Source: Phyllobacterium zundukense (GTDB lineage: Bacteria > Pseudomonadota > Alphaproteobacteria > Rhizobiales > Rhizobiaceae). Taken from it: a DNA stretch of 64,000 nucleotides. Shown one piece after another: positions 19,151 to 29,538 of this stretch. The notes under the pieces are model-generated. The model worked only from the letters and a program-made list of their open reading frames with translations. It made no database searches and was not told where the DNA came from. The translations under genes were made by a program, and so were the position numbers. Positions within the stretch are counted from its first letter, which is position 1, and each line of letters begins with the position of its first letter. The stretch lies in assembly GCF_025452195.1 (NCBI RefSeq), contig NZ_CP104973.1, positions 868,001 through 932,000 on the forward strand, given 5' to 3'.

Positions 19151-20953
19151 ATGACGACTTCCCACACCCCGAAAAAACTTCGCTCGCAGGAATGGTTTGA
19201 CAATCCTGACAATCCGGGGATGACGGCGCTCTATCTGGAGCGCTACCTGAACTACGGTTTGACCCGCGCCGAGCTGCAATCGGGCAAGCCGATCATCGGC
19301 ATCGCGCAGACCGGCTCCGACCTATCGCCGTGCAACCGCCATCACATCGAGCTGGCCAAGCGCGTGCGTGATGGCATCATTGCGGCGGGGGGAATTCCTT
19401 TCGAGTTTCCGGTGCATCCGATCCAGGAAACCGGCAAGCGCCCAGGCGCCGCGCTCGACCGCAACCTTGCCTATCTTGGCCTCGTTGAAGTCCTGTTCGG
19501 CTATCCGCTGGACGGCGTCGTTCTGACTATCGGCTGCGACAAGACCACCCCCGCCATGCTGATGGGCGCTGCTACCGTCAATATCCCTGCGATTGCGCTT
19601 TCCGTCGGACCGATGCTGAACGGCTGGCATCGCGGCGAACGCACCGGGTCCGGCACCATCGTGTGGAAGTCACGCGAGAAGCTCACATCGGGCGAAATCA
19701 ACTATGACCAGTTTATGGACATCGTCGCTTCGTCCGCTCCTTCCGTCGGCTATTGCAACACGATGGGCACCGCGACCACGATGAATTCACTCGCCGAAGC
19801 CCTCGGCATGGAACTGCCCGGTGGCGCTGCGATACCGGCGCCTTATCGTGAGCGCGGACAGATCGCGTATGACACCGGCAAGCGCATCGTCGATATGGTG
19901 TGGGAAGATCTGAAGCCCTCGGATATCATGACCCGCGCGGCATTCGAAAACGCCATCGTGATCAATTCAGCGATCGGCGGTTCGACAAATGCGCCAATCC
20001 ATCTCAACGCCATCGCCCGGCACCTCGACATTCCCCTCGACAACGACGACTGGCAGGCTATCGGCCACGACGTGCCGCTGCTGGTCAACCTGCAGCCGGC
20101 AGGCGAATATCTCGGCGAAGATTACCACCGCGCGGGCGGCGTGCCCGCCGTCGTCGCGGAGTTGATGAAAGCCCGCAAGCTGCCACATCCGGGCGCGCTG
20201 ACCGTCAATGGCCAGAGCATCGGTACAAACTGCGAAAGTGCCGAAAATCTCAATACGGATGTCATCAAGACCTATGATGCGCCGCTGAAGAAGAAGGCCG
20301 GTTTTATCAACCTGAAAGGTAATCTCTTCGACAGCGCTATCATGAAGACCAGCGTGATCTCCGAAGAGTTCCGCGAGCGCTATCTGTCCAACCCGGACGA
20401 TCCGGAAGCGTTCGAAGGCATCGCCGAAGTGTTCGACGGACCAGAGGATTATCATCATCGCATCGACGATCCGAAGCTTGCTCTCAACGAGAACAGCATC
20501 CTGATCATGCGTGGAACCGGGCCGATCGGTTATCCTGGCGCGGCGGAAGTTGTGAACATGCAACCTCCGGCTTATCTTCTGAAGAAGGGTATCCATGCGT
20601 TGCCCTGCCTCGGCGACGGCCGTCAGTCCGGAACGTCGGGCTCGCCTTCCATCCTCAACGCTTCACCGGAAGCGGCAGTGAACGGCGGACTGGCGCTGGT
20701 ACGCTCCGGCGATCATCTGCGTATCGATCTCAACAAGGGCACGGCCAACATTCTGATCAACGATGAGGAGTTGCAAAAGCGCAAGGACGATCTGATCGCT
20801 GCGGGCGGTTACAAATATCCGGCAAGCCAGACGCCGTGGCAGGAAATCCAGCGCAGCATGGTCGGCCAGCTCGATGAGGGCATGGTGCTCAAGCCAGCCG
20901 TGAAGTATCAGCGCGTCGCCCAGACCAAGGGTCTTCCTCGCGATAATCACTGA
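19151..20953 (+). CDS. IlvD/Edd-family sugar-acid dehydratase
   Basis: 600 residues. An iron-sulfur dehydratase of the L-arabonate/D-xylonate branch rather than the branched-chain amino acid branch. Signatures are [15 protein letters not shown], a cluster Cys in [42 protein letters not shown], and near the C-terminus [17 protein letters not shown]. It would convert an aldonate to a 2-keto-3-deoxy acid. Compare ilvD at 29936-31789, which carries the canonical biosynthetic motifs. The following SDR and FAH-family genes complete a diketo-acid route. Confidence 0.92.
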   Translation: MTTSHTPKKLRSQEWFDNPDNPGMTALYLERYLNYGLTRAELQSGKPIIGIAQTGSDLSPCNRHHIELAKRVRDGIIAAGGIPFEFPVHPIQETGKRPGAALDRNLAYLGLVEVLFGYPLDGVVLTIGCDKTTPAMLMGAATVNIPAIALSVGPMLNGWHRGERTGSGTIVWKSREKLTSGEINYDQFMDIVASSAPSVGYCNTMGTATTMNSLAEALGMELPGGAAIPAPYRERGQIAYDTGKRIVDMVWEDLKPSDIMTRAAFENAIVINSAIGGSTNAPIHLNAIARHLDIPLDNDDWQAIGHDVPLLVNLQPAGEYLGEDYHRAGGVPAVVAELMKARKLPHPGALTVNGQSIGTNCESAENLNTDVIKTYDAPLKKKAGFINLKGNLFDSAIMKTSVISEEFRERYLSNPDDPEAFEGIAEVFDGPEDYHHRIDDPKLALNENSILIMRGTGPIGYPGAAEVVNMQPPAYLLKKGIHALPCLGDGRQSGTSGSPSILNASPEAAVNGGLALVRSGDHLRIDLNKGTANILINDEELQKRKDDLIAAGGYKYPASQTPWQEIQRSMVGQLDEGMVLKPAVKYQRVAQTKGLPRDNH

Positions 20954-20970
20954 CCTGGAGAGCAGGAAAT

Positions 20971-21726
20971 ATGGCGAATTCGATCAGGCGCTACGAGGGG
21001 CGGCACGCGGTCATCACCGGTGGCGCTTCCGGCATCGGCTTCAAAACCGCTGAGCGAATTGTGTCGGAAGGCGGCACGGTTTCTCTATGGGACGTCGATG
21101 GTGCCAAGATCGACGAGGCGCGTGCTGCACTTGGATCGTCCTCAGCGCACGGTGTAACGCTTGACGTCTCCGACCCGCACGAGGTGGAGAGGGCCGCAAA
21201 GGAGACAGCGGAGAAGCACGGCAAGATCGACATCCTGGTTTGCTCTGCCGGCATCACCGGCCCGAACGCCAAAGTTGCTGATTATCCAATCGATCAGTGG
21301 AAGCGCGTCTTCGACATCAACATCCATGGGCTTTTCTTCTGCAACCGCTTTGTCGTGCCTATCATGCAGAAGAACGGTTACGGCCGGATCGTCAATGTCG
21401 CTTCCATCGCAGGTAAGGAAGGTAACCCCAACGCCTCGGCCTATAGCGCATCGAAAGCAGCGGTCATCGGTCTGACAAAATCGCTTGGGAAAGAGCTTGT
21501 CAGCGATGGCATCACCGTCAATGCGATTACCCCTGCCACTGTGGATACACCTATCCTCCAGCAGCTCAAGCCTGAATTCATCGACTATATGCTCTCGAAA
21601 ATTCCCATGCAGCGCTTCGGCAAGGTCGAAGAGCTGGCATCGTTGATCACATGGATCGCCAGCGAGGAATGCTCGTTCACGACCGGTGCCGTCTTCGATA
21701 TTTCCGGTGGCCGTGCCACCTATTAG
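20971..21726 (+). CDS. SDR oxidoreductase, probable 2-keto-3-deoxy sugar-acid dehydrogenase
   Basis: 251 residues. TGGASGIGFK cofactor motif, CSAGITG, VASIAGKEG with the catalytic Ser, and YSASKAAV. Asp at the end of beta 2 (LWDVD) predicts NAD preference. Its place between a sugar-acid dehydratase and a FAH-family hydrolase is that of the 2-keto-3-deoxy-L-fuconate/rhamnonate 4-dehydrogenase in known diketo-hydrolase pathways. It therefore likely makes a 2,4-diketo-3-deoxy acid. Confidence 0.85.
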   Translation: MANSIRRYEGRHAVITGGASGIGFKTAERIVSEGGTVSLWDVDGAKIDEARAALGSSSAHGVTLDVSDPHEVERAAKETAEKHGKIDILVCSAGITGPNAKVADYPIDQWKRVFDINIHGLFFCNRFVVPIMQKNGYGRIVNVASIAGKEGNPNASAYSASKAAVIGLTKSLGKELVSDGITVNAITPATVDTPILQQLKPEFIDYMLSKIPMQRFGKVEELASLITWIASEECSFTTGAVFDISGGRATY

Positions 21727-21753
21727 TCTCTCCAATAAAGAAAAGGTTATCCC

Positions 21754-22593
21754 ATGAAACTGTTGCGCTATGGCCCTGTCGGTCAGGAAAAGCCCGGTCT
21801 TGTCGACAAGGACGGCAAGGTGCGCGATCTTTCCGCACACGTCAAAGACATTGCCGGCGATGCTATTTCACCCGAAGGCTTGAAGAAGCTTGCGGCTATC
21901 GATCCGACGAGCCTGCCGGTCATTGACGTCGAGCGTTATGGCCCCTGCGTAGCCGGCACCGGCAAGTTCATCTGCATCGGCCTCAACTATTCCGATCATG
22001 CTGCTGAAACGGGGGCGACGGTGCCGCCGGAGCCTATCATCTTCATGAAGGCGACTTCAGCGATAGTTGGACCTAACGACAATGTCGAAATCCCGCGCGG
22101 CTCCCTCAAGACCGATTGGGAAGTCGAACTCGGCGTTGTCATCGGCAAGCACGCAAAATATGTCAGCGAAGATGAAGCGATGGACCATGTTGCCGGCTAT
22201 TGCCTGATCAATGACGTATCGGAGCGGGCGTTCCAGGCAGAGCGCCAGGGCCAGTGGACCAAGGGGAAAAGCGCCGACACGTTCGGCCCGACCGGTCCAT
22301 GGCTGGTAACAAAGGACGAGATAAAAGATCCGCAGAACCTGAAGATGTGGCTCGATGTCAACGGCCATCGCTACCAGAATGGTACATCGGCAACGATGGT
22401 CTATGGCGTCAAGTATCTCGTGTCATACCTGTCGCAATTCATGAGCCTGCATCCCGGTGATATCATCTCGACAGGTACGCCTCCCGGCGTCGGCCTTGGA
22501 CAGAAACCCAACGTGTTCCTCAAGGAAGGTGATGTCATCACGCTCGGTATCGAGGGACTCGGCGAGCAGCGCCAGGATGTAGTGCAGGGGTAA
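21754..22593 (+). CDS. FAH-family hydrolase, probable 2,4-diketo-3-deoxy sugar-acid hydrolase
   Basis: 279 residues. Fumarylacetoacetate-hydrolase fold with GLNYSDHAAETG, PIIFMKATSAIVGPND, DWEVELGVVIGK and GYCLINDVSERAFQ; the acidic residues of these motifs bind the divalent metal. Members of this subgroup cleave 2,4-diketo-3-deoxy acids to pyruvate plus a 2- or 3-carbon acid. Other family members are called ureidoglycolate lyase or 2-hydroxyhepta-2,4-diene-1,7-dioate isomerase, but the neighbours favour the sugar route. Last gene of the operon, followed by a hairpin. Confidence 0.87.
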   Translation: MKLLRYGPVGQEKPGLVDKDGKVRDLSAHVKDIAGDAISPEGLKKLAAIDPTSLPVIDVERYGPCVAGTGKFICIGLNYSDHAAETGATVPPEPIIFMKATSAIVGPNDNVEIPRGSLKTDWEVELGVVIGKHAKYVSEDEAMDHVAGYCLINDVSERAFQAERQGQWTKGKSADTFGPTGPWLVTKDEIKDPQNLKMWLDVNGHRYQNGTSATMVYGVKYLVSYLSQFMSLHPGDIISTGTPPGVGLGQKPNVFLKEGDVITLGIEGLGEQRQDVVQG

Positions 22594-22622
22594 ATTGACG
22601 GTAGCAGTTCATGCCGATTATT

Positions 22623-22643
22623 TCTCCCCCACAGAGGGGGAGA
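22623..22643. terminator. Hairpin between convergent genes
   Basis: Arms TCTCCCCC and GGGGGAGA pair perfectly across a 5-nt loop in the 65-bp gap between the hydrolase gene and tamB. No uridine run follows on either strand, so it may be a rhizobial intergenic palindrome remnant rather than a true terminator. Confidence 0.5.
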
Positions 22644-22658
22644 TAAGCGGAGTCTTCC

Positions 22659-25600
22659 TCAATAATCCTTTTCGAAGAACAATCCTGCGCCGGAATCGCC
22701 ATTGGCTCCTACCGAGCCCTTGGCTTTCAGGTTGGGGGTAATATCGAGGTTGATCGTGCCCTTCGTCGAACCTGCCGCGCCGGCCTCTACGCCGAGATAG
22801 ACATTGTCGCGGATATAGCGGCCGGCGCGAACGCCTGCATTGCCCTGGCTGTCGGTCACGACGTCCAGATCGTCAAGGCCGGTGTTCTTGCGCAGATTTT
22901 CCAGCAATGATGAATTCGAACCACCGGCGAGTTCTGCTGCCGCCGCCGCAAGCCGTGCGACCTGAAACGCTGACAATTCGCTGATCGAGCGGTTGAAGAT
23001 CAGCCGGGCCATGACTTCGTCCTGCGGCAATTCAGGCTGCGAGGAGAAGGTGATTTGCAGGTCCGAGACACGGCCGCGGACCATGACATTCACGGTGATA
23101 TCGGAGCCTTGCGTACTGGCGACGAAGTTGATGTCCGGATCGAGATCACCTACCAGGGTGACCTGACCTTCGGTGAAGGTAATGCGCTGGCCAAGTATGC
23201 CCAGCCTTCCGCGAATGAGATCAAACGCTCCCACAGGCTGGATATTGGTCGCCGGCCCGGTAAGCCGGACGGAACCGCCGATTTCCGCATCGAGACCTCG
23301 ACCCCGAATGAAAATCCTGTTGGGTGCAGTGACGTTTATATCAAGCCGCACGACGCTTGGGCGTGCGGTTGGCGTTGCCACTTGTGGCTGGTCAGCCTTG
23401 GCGCGTTTCAATGTCTGCGCAACTGCCTTTGACGGATCCTTATGTTTCACATCGATCACAGCGGACGAACCGCCGAAGCTCTCCGGAACGGTGATCTCGG
23501 CTCGATCGATGTTGACGTTGCCTGATATAACCGGATCGCGGGTCAGGGGGCCCCTTACCGCAAGCGCGCCGGTCACGGTTGCCACAACCAGATTGCCATC
23601 CGCATAGCGCGCCCTGTCCAGCCTTATGTTGATATTGGCCGGGAAGTTTGCAGCCGCATCGGTCGAAATCGTCCCGGTTGCGCTGATGGTGCCGCCGGTC
23701 GACAGGCTTGCATTGAATGTCCTGATCGTGACGGTGGTCCCTTCCAGGCTGCCGAGCAAGGTGATGCGCTGAAGGCGGAGATTTGCCTCCGGATCGATGA
23801 CCTCGGCTCCATTAGCCGAGAACATGCCGCGAATTTGCGGCTGCGCGAAACTGCCCGAAATGGATGCCGTCAGGTCGATGTTTCCTCTGGCCTGCGTGCC
23901 CCGATCCGCAAGGAAGCGGTTGGCCAACGACAAGGGAATATTACCCGTGACATTGATGCCAAGGCCCGACCCGGATACCGGAACATTGCCGCTTGCCGAA
24001 ACCGTGAACCCTTGCGGGCCATCGGCTTTGGCCGAGGAAAGCGTCAGTGTACTGTTCGCAAAACGGCCGGCCGCCGCAAGCTGCAACGGGCTCAGCCCCG
24101 CCTCCTGTAATGGTCTGGCGGAAAGTCCCGCGCCTTTCAGATCAAACTCGGCATTGGGTCTTTGCAGCGTACCGGTGACCCGGCCCCTGCCGGAAATAAC
24201 CCCTGCAAGATTCTGGTTCTTGACGACGCCATTCAGCGCCGTCAACGGGAAGCTTTTCAGATCGAAATCGACGCCGAGTTGCCTCTGTGCCAGCGGCACC
24301 GAACCCCTGGCTGACGCGTCAAGTCCGCCGGCGCCAGTCAGATGGGCATCGATATTGAGCTGGTCCGTGGTCGATGTTCCCTTGGCATCGAGATTGAGCG
24401 CGTCGAGCCCGGCTTTCCTAAGCGCTGCCGCAGTGACCCCGCGGGCCTGCATATCGAAATTCACGTCGGGCCTTTGCCGGGTACCCCCGACCTTGGCGGT
24501 ACCGTTTATCTCGCCGCCAAGTCCAAGGTCAGGCTTGATGGTATTTGCGATATCGAGCGGCAATCTCTGGATCCCAACTGCGAGATTGAGCGTTTCCGCC
24601 ACTTCGCCTCCGAGCGTGACCCTGCCCTGCCCGACATCGAGCACGATATTGCCAAAGGACACATTGCTGCCGGCAACATTGATGGCGGCGGGCTGCACCA
24701 GCCGCGCAGCGAGCGCGCCGCGGGTAAGCTCGGCATTGGCCAGCGACAGCAGATAGCCCCTGTCCGTTGGCTGCAAGGCGCCCTGAAGTGACGTCTGTGC
24801 GCCATTGTTCAGACCAGCGTTGAGCCTGAAGTTGGTGGTCTTCCCGTCCTGCGTTGCCTGAGCGTCAAGGTTGTTGACGACGATGCCCGAGGCCGAAACA
24901 TCCGATGCAGTGACGCTGCCATTCGCGGAGGGGACCTTGAAAATGTCCTGCGCGGCCAATGCGATCGCTGCCTTGCCGACGACGATGTCATTGGCCCTGA
25001 GATCGTCGATTTGACCCTTGATATCGACGTTTTGTTTCTCGTCGTCATGCGAGAGGGCAATGGTGGCATCGGCCTTGCCAGTCGCCTCGACGAGAAACAG
25101 CGCTGCAGCTGTCGAGACATCGCTCGAGGCAAGCGTCAAATTGCCGTTGTAGAGGCCTTGTTTCGACTGCTTAACGTCGCCGCGAAGCCGCGTGCCGCCC
25201 GCGATGAACGAAATATTGGTCAGGCGCTTTTCATCCTGATGCAGCGCGATTTCCGTCGTAAGGTCAGCGCGGATACCATCAAGGAAGGCGAGACCCGAGA
25301 CCTTGCCGTCGACGATATCCTTGTAGAGCGTGCCGTTGAATGTGAGATCGCCCTGCGTCAGCTTGCGACCGGAAAGCGTTCCTTCAGGGACCCCGGCATT
25401 GAAAGCGAGTGCGATGATATTGTCCTGACCACGCGCGCTGCCTTTGACCTTGAGAGCACCGCCTGCTTTTTCCGACAAGAGCGCGAGATCGATGAGGTCG
25501 AGGCCGAAATCGAAGTTCGCGGCGCCCGTGGCGAAAGTTCCGTTGGCCGTTACCAGCGTCTGCGGATTTTCGACCCGGAAGTTCTTTGCGCTCAGCCCGG

Positions 25601-27287
25601 CTTCGCCTCGCGCCACCCCACCAGTGATCCGCGTTTCACCCGCCAGCACCTTGTCGGCAGCATCAATGCCGAGTGTCATGCCGGTGGCATTGCCATCGAG
25701 CATCAGATCGAAGGCCCCGGTGAGCGCCTCGACAAGGCCATTGGCCTTAAGGTCGATCGCCCCGGCGAGATCGCGCCCTGCCAGCGCGGAAAACGGCGCG
25801 AGGCTCGAAGCCTTGACGAAGATATCGCCCCGGTAGGCAAACTTGTCGATGGTCCCGGCCAGAGCCGTGCTGAATCCGTTCGCTGCAATCAATGCCTGCT
25901 TCAGATTGACGGGCGTGCCGGCTTTCCAGTCGCCATTGATCTTGAGCTGGATCAACTCCCCCAAGGCTTCTGCGATATCCGCGCGCGTGGCCGTAATGCC
26001 GGCGACTTCGCCATTCACATCGTAGGTCAGCGAGCGCGCCGTTGGATTGTCGATGTTTTCGGCGAGACCTTTAGCGACGAGATTGATGGATTTCGAGGCA
26101 AAACTGTCCGTGGTGAAGTTGGTCACTTCGACGGTGCTCGACCAGTCATTGTTGGTACTGGTTCCAAAACCTACCGCCAGCACTGCCTTGTCGACCGTAG
26201 TCTGCCCACCTTTGACAGGCAAAATTACCTTCTTGCCGGTCGGGTCGGCGATTGTCGCATCGACCTTCAAGCGCTTCAGAAAGCCGTCATTCGTCGTTTC
26301 GCCATTCGCATCGAGCACCAGGGCGTTGCTCTTGATGTTCAAGCGGTCGAGCGCCACGCCGCCAGCGTCGCGCATCACGCCGTTGACGATCAGCGCCGTT
26401 TCGTTGCCGAAGAAATCACGGAAGACCGGCGGGATCAGCGCGGCGATTTCACCGTTGAGATTGGTCTTGAAACCAAGCCCGTCGATCTGGCGGTCGAGTT
26501 TGGTGTCGCCGGTGAGAACGCGCTTGCCTGCAGCGTCGAGCGTGAGTTGCAGCAGGAGATCGCTGAGCGGACCCGAGCCTTTCAATGCGAGAGCAACCGG
26601 CGGTTTGCCTTCGATGTTGAGGAGGTTGGCAACGATACCGTTTTGCGGCTCATTCAAGGTCAAGTCGAGATCGAGCTGCTGACTTTGATTGGCATAAGCA
26701 GCCTTGATCCGGAATTCGCCACCCGGTCCATCAAGGCGTTGCACCTGCAAGTTCGAATCCAGTGACCCGCTTTCGAGGGTCAGATTGCCAGCAAGGGAAA
26801 TTTCGGACTTGAGACCAAAAACGCCATCGCCAAAAGCGATACGCCCAATATTCAATTGCTGCAGGATCACCGCCAGCGGCAGTTCCGGCAGGCTGAAACC
26901 CTTGGCCTCCGGAGACGGCAGGCTCTCGTCCGGCAACGGCTTGCGCAAGATATCGATACGATCGGCGGCAAGCGTGTTTATGTCGAGCCGGCCGCGCAGC
27001 AATGCAAGCCGGCTCCAGACGATTCTGGCATTGGTAACTCTCAGCCAGATGCCTTCCCGGTCGGCAATCGTTATGCTGCCGATGCTGGCTTCGGAGGAGA
27101 GAACACCCTGAATACCGGAAATGACGATCTGCCGGTTAGGCGTGGACAGCTGGTTCTGCACGAAGCTCAGAAAATAGGATTTCTCAGCCTCAGCACTTGC
27201 AGAGTCCTGGGCCTGCGCCAGGGCATCCTGCGCGAGGATCGGGCTCATAAAGAGCAGGAGAAAGAGAGCTGCGATAATCCGGGTCAA
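22659..27287 (-). CDS. tamB: Translocation and assembly module inner-membrane component TamB
   Basis: 1542 residues. An N-terminal signal/anchor (MTRIIAALFLLLFMSPILA) is followed by a very long repetitive beta-rich body, a bridge across the periplasm. The C-terminal DUF490 domain has LGILGQRITFTEGQVTLVGD, QPELPQDEVMARLIFNRS and a final LFFEKDY. TamB works with the BamA-like TamA in assembling outer-membrane proteins and in lipid transport. Its ATG overlaps the tamA stop by 4 nt. It is longer than the E. coli protein (about 1260), as is common in rhizobia. Confidence 0.95.
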   Translation of the reverse strand: MTRIIAALFLLLFMSPILAQDALAQAQDSASAEAEKSYFLSFVQNQLSTPNRQIVISGIQGVLSSEASIGSITIADREGIWLRVTNARIVWSRLALLRGRLDINTLAADRIDILRKPLPDESLPSPEAKGFSLPELPLAVILQQLNIGRIAFGDGVFGLKSEISLAGNLTLESGSLDSNLQVQRLDGPGGEFRIKAAYANQSQQLDLDLTLNEPQNGIVANLLNIEGKPPVALALKGSGPLSDLLLQLTLDAAGKRVLTGDTKLDRQIDGLGFKTNLNGEIAALIPPVFRDFFGNETALIVNGVMRDAGGVALDRLNIKSNALVLDANGETTNDGFLKRLKVDATIADPTGKKVILPVKGGQTTVDKAVLAVGFGTSTNNDWSSTVEVTNFTTDSFASKSINLVAKGLAENIDNPTARSLTYDVNGEVAGITATRADIAEALGELIQLKINGDWKAGTPVNLKQALIAANGFSTALAGTIDKFAYRGDIFVKASSLAPFSALAGRDLAGAIDLKANGLVEALTGAFDLMLDGNATGMTLGIDAADKVLAGETRITGGVARGEAGLSAKNFRVENPQTLVTANGTFATGAANFDFGLDLIDLALLSEKAGGALKVKGSARGQDNIIALAFNAGVPEGTLSGRKLTQGDLTFNGTLYKDIVDGKVSGLAFLDGIRADLTTEIALHQDEKRLTNISFIAGGTRLRGDVKQSKQGLYNGNLTLASSDVSTAAALFLVEATGKADATIALSHDDEKQNVDIKGQIDDLRANDIVVGKAAIALAAQDIFKVPSANGSVTASDVSASGIVVNNLDAQATQDGKTTNFRLNAGLNNGAQTSLQGALQPTDRGYLLSLANAELTRGALAARLVQPAAINVAGSNVSFGNIVLDVGQGRVTLGGEVAETLNLAVGIQRLPLDIANTIKPDLGLGGEINGTAKVGGTRQRPDVNFDMQARGVTAAALRKAGLDALNLDAKGTSTTDQLNIDAHLTGAGGLDASARGSVPLAQRQLGVDFDLKSFPLTALNGVVKNQNLAGVISGRGRVTGTLQRPNAEFDLKGAGLSARPLQEAGLSPLQLAAAGRFANSTLTLSSAKADGPQGFTVSASGNVPVSGSGLGINVTGNIPLSLANRFLADRGTQARGNIDLTASISGSFAQPQIRGMFSANGAEVIDPEANLRLQRITLLGSLEGTTVTIRTFNASLSTGGTISATGTISTDAAANFPANINIRLDRARYADGNLVVATVTGALAVRGPLTRDPVISGNVNIDRAEITVPESFGGSSAVIDVKHKDPSKAVAQTLKRAKADQPQVATPTARPSVVRLDINVTAPNRIFIRGRGLDAEIGGSVRLTGPATNIQPVGAFDLIRGRLGILGQRITFTEGQVTLVGDLDPDINFVASTQGSDITVNVMVRGRVSDLQITFSSQPELPQDEVMARLIFNRSISELSAFQVARLAAAAAELAGGSNSSLLENLRKNTGLDDLDVVTDSQGNAGVRAGRYIRDNVYLGVEAGAAGSTKGTINLDITPNLKAKGSVGANGDSGAGLFFEKDY

Positions 27288-29212
27288 AACGCCTGTCCTA
27301 TGCCAACGTAGAAAGCAAAATCGGGATCGTCGTTCGTTCGATCCAGCGGCACCGCGAAATCGAGCCGTATCGGACCAAGGCCGGTATTATAGCGCAGACC
27401 AGCGCCGACGCCGAGCCGCATCTGATCGGCGAAATCTGGGAACGACTCTTCGCCGACATAACCTGCATCGACGAAGCCAACGACGCCTATCGTATCGGTC
27501 ATGCGGATGCGCGCTTCGACCGAGCTTTCGACCAGCGAGCGGCCGCCGATGACAAATGTCTCGCCATCGCGGGTCACGTTTACACCGACGTTGCGATAGG
27601 CGTAGCCGCGGATCGAACCGCCGCCACCGGCGAAGAACAGCTGGTCCGGCGGCAATTCAGAAACCTCGGCGCCAACGATGGAACCAAGCTTCAGGCGGCC
27701 AGCAAGGATAAAGCGGTTGTCGGCATCGAAACTGTAGTAGGTGCGGCCTTCAGCGGTGAATTTGGTGGCGAAATTGCCATACTCGAATTCATAGAAGGGC
27801 GAAATCAGTCCCTCGAGGAAATAGCCCCGTGACGGATCGACCTTGCTGTCCCGGCTGTCATAGGTGAGACCGCCGAGTAGGCCGGCAGTCAAGAAATCGC
27901 GCTTGCCGAAGAAATCATCGTCAAAGCGGGACTTGGAGACGATTGCACTTATCTTGCCGGACAGTTCATCCGAGAAAATCTGGGTGAAACCCGCTTCGGC
28001 GGTGATCGAGGTCTGGGTATAGGCATCCAGAACCTCTCGCCTGCCAATCAGCGACGAAAAAAAATCCGTATCGGGCGTATAGACACCGGGTTTGGTGAAG
28101 GTCACGCCAAGCGTGTAGTTATAGTCCTCGGGACTATAGGATTGTGCGCCAATGCCACCGATCTTTGCATCGAACCGCAGGCGCTCGGCACGTCCGAAAA
28201 GATTGCGGTGAAGCCAATAGGCATCCAGACCCGCACCGTCCAGCGTCGAATATGATCCGCCGAGGCCGAAGCGCCGCAGCTTTTGCTCCTGCACGGCCAC
28301 CGTGATCGGCAACAAACCGTTATCAGTAATCGCGTCAGCTTCTTCGATGCGGGCCGAACGGAACACTTCCAGGCGCGACAGGCGCTTCTTGGCCCGCTCG
28401 ATTTCGTCTGGGTCGTACTCGACGCCCGGTTGCAGACCAGTGATGAAGGCGACGAACTCCGGATCCATGCGTTCGGTGCCCGTCACCCGAACCGGACCGA
28501 AGGCGGCGCGGCGATCAGGATCGACGTCGATCGTTGCGTCGACCTTGTTGTTGTCGTGATCCGCAAGCACGTTGCGCGATATAATTTTCGCTTTCGGGTG
28601 GCCCTGCTCGCGCCACGCATCGACGGCAAGCCGTTCCGCCTTGACGATCGCCGTTGACCTCGCGATGTCGCCGGGCGCAAATCCCTGCGTTTCCGGCCGG
28701 TCAACCATGTCCTTGGGGTCGAGTGTGGGCGGGGCCATGTGCTCGACACGGGCAGTCGCGAACAGGAACTGCGGCCCCGGATCGACGGAAATCACCACGG
28801 GTGCCGGGTTGGCCAGATCAGCGTCAATCGGAATATCGCTGGCTTCCCGCCCATCGACCTTGATGCTGATCGTGCCGCCATAGCGGCCCTCCGCATACAG
28901 CGCGCCAAGGATGCGGCGATAATCGCCGCGCGCCTTGGCCAGCAACCCAGCAGCTCCCGAAGCAGGCTTGTCCTTGTCTGCGATGAGGCTGGAAGCCCCT
29001 TCGACCAGCTTTTTTGTGTCTTTATCTTCGTCCGAAGTAGTCTCGACGGTGTATTTGTGTGGATCGGCGATCACCGCATCAGCATCGGCATCCTTCCTTT
29101 CACCCCAAAGATGAATGCCGAAAAGATCGAATGCATGGGCGGGCGAGACGAGCGCCGTACAAGCCAAAAGAGCTGCACCAAACAAACTGGCCTGTGGGCG
29201 CTTGAAGTCCAT
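27284..29212 (-). CDS. tamA: Translocation and assembly module outer-membrane component TamA
   Basis: 642 residues. Signal peptide (LFGAALLACTALVSPAHA), a region of about 60 residues rich in Asp/Lys, POTRA domains (FGPVRVTGTERMDPEFVAFI) and a 16-strand Omp85 barrel. The conserved barrel motif is visible as GGGGSIRGYAYRNVG, and the C-terminus ends in Phe (VGIGQAF), as expected for a Bam substrate. The ATG at 29212 was taken instead of an adjoining TTG. It partners TamB, directly downstream. Confidence 0.95.
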   Translation of the reverse strand: MDFKRPQASLFGAALLACTALVSPAHAFDLFGIHLWGERKDADADAVIADPHKYTVETTSDEDKDTKKLVEGASSLIADKDKPASGAAGLLAKARGDYRRILGALYAEGRYGGTISIKVDGREASDIPIDADLANPAPVVISVDPGPQFLFATARVEHMAPPTLDPKDMVDRPETQGFAPGDIARSTAIVKAERLAVDAWREQGHPKAKIISRNVLADHDNNKVDATIDVDPDRRAAFGPVRVTGTERMDPEFVAFITGLQPGVEYDPDEIERAKKRLSRLEVFRSARIEEADAITDNGLLPITVAVQEQKLRRFGLGGSYSTLDGAGLDAYWLHRNLFGRAERLRFDAKIGGIGAQSYSPEDYNYTLGVTFTKPGVYTPDTDFFSSLIGRREVLDAYTQTSITAEAGFTQIFSDELSGKISAIVSKSRFDDDFFGKRDFLTAGLLGGLTYDSRDSKVDPSRGYFLEGLISPFYEFEYGNFATKFTAEGRTYYSFDADNRFILAGRLKLGSIVGAEVSELPPDQLFFAGGGGSIRGYAYRNVGVNVTRDGETFVIGGRSLVESSVEARIRMTDTIGVVGFVDAGYVGEESFPDFADQMRLGVGAGLRYNTGLGPIRLDFAVPLDRTNDDPDFAFYVGIGQAF

Positions 29213-29538
29213 CAACCAGTAAAATCCCTACTCAAGAAAACACACAAATACGCCCGCAGAAACGGAGAAACATATCCTGCAATTGATAAAATTCCCCTCC
29301 CGAGCTTAAGAAAACGATAACATGCGGGGATATGCAGGCCAACCCGCAATAGCCTCCGCGAGGTTCCGCAGAGCTTGGCTTGTGGCAGTACGGCCACAAA
29401 AGGGCCCCGTATGGGGCATGAGAGACATCACGTTTTGTTAGGACACTGTAATGTGCCGCTGGATTCACGCGCAATTGCGCTGCGCGCGCAAGCAAATTAG
29501 GTTATGGAGATCAGACTTGACCTCCGGAGTGAAATTTT
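29213..29538. other. Intergenic region, divergent promoters for tamA and the Lrp-like gene
   Basis: 326 bp without a convincing gene. It holds an AT-rich half next to tamA and a GC-alternating stretch (GCGCAATTGCGCTGCGCGCGC at about 29469-29489). A GACCTCCGGAGTG run precedes the Lrp-like ATG and supplies its GGAG. No clear operator or RNA gene was seen. Confidence 0.5.

Noticed and set aside
22623..22643. CRISPR or riboswitch-like hairpin
   Set aside because: Single short hairpin with no spacers or conserved aptamer; reads as a terminator or repeat remnant. No CRISPR array was seen anywhere in the window.
23055..23432. Plus-strand frames within tamB
   Set aside because: Shadows of the well-supported minus-strand gene.
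25011..26765. Plus-strand open frame of 584 codons inside tamB
   Set aside because: Antisense shadow of the TamB repeats; no ribosome site and biased composition.
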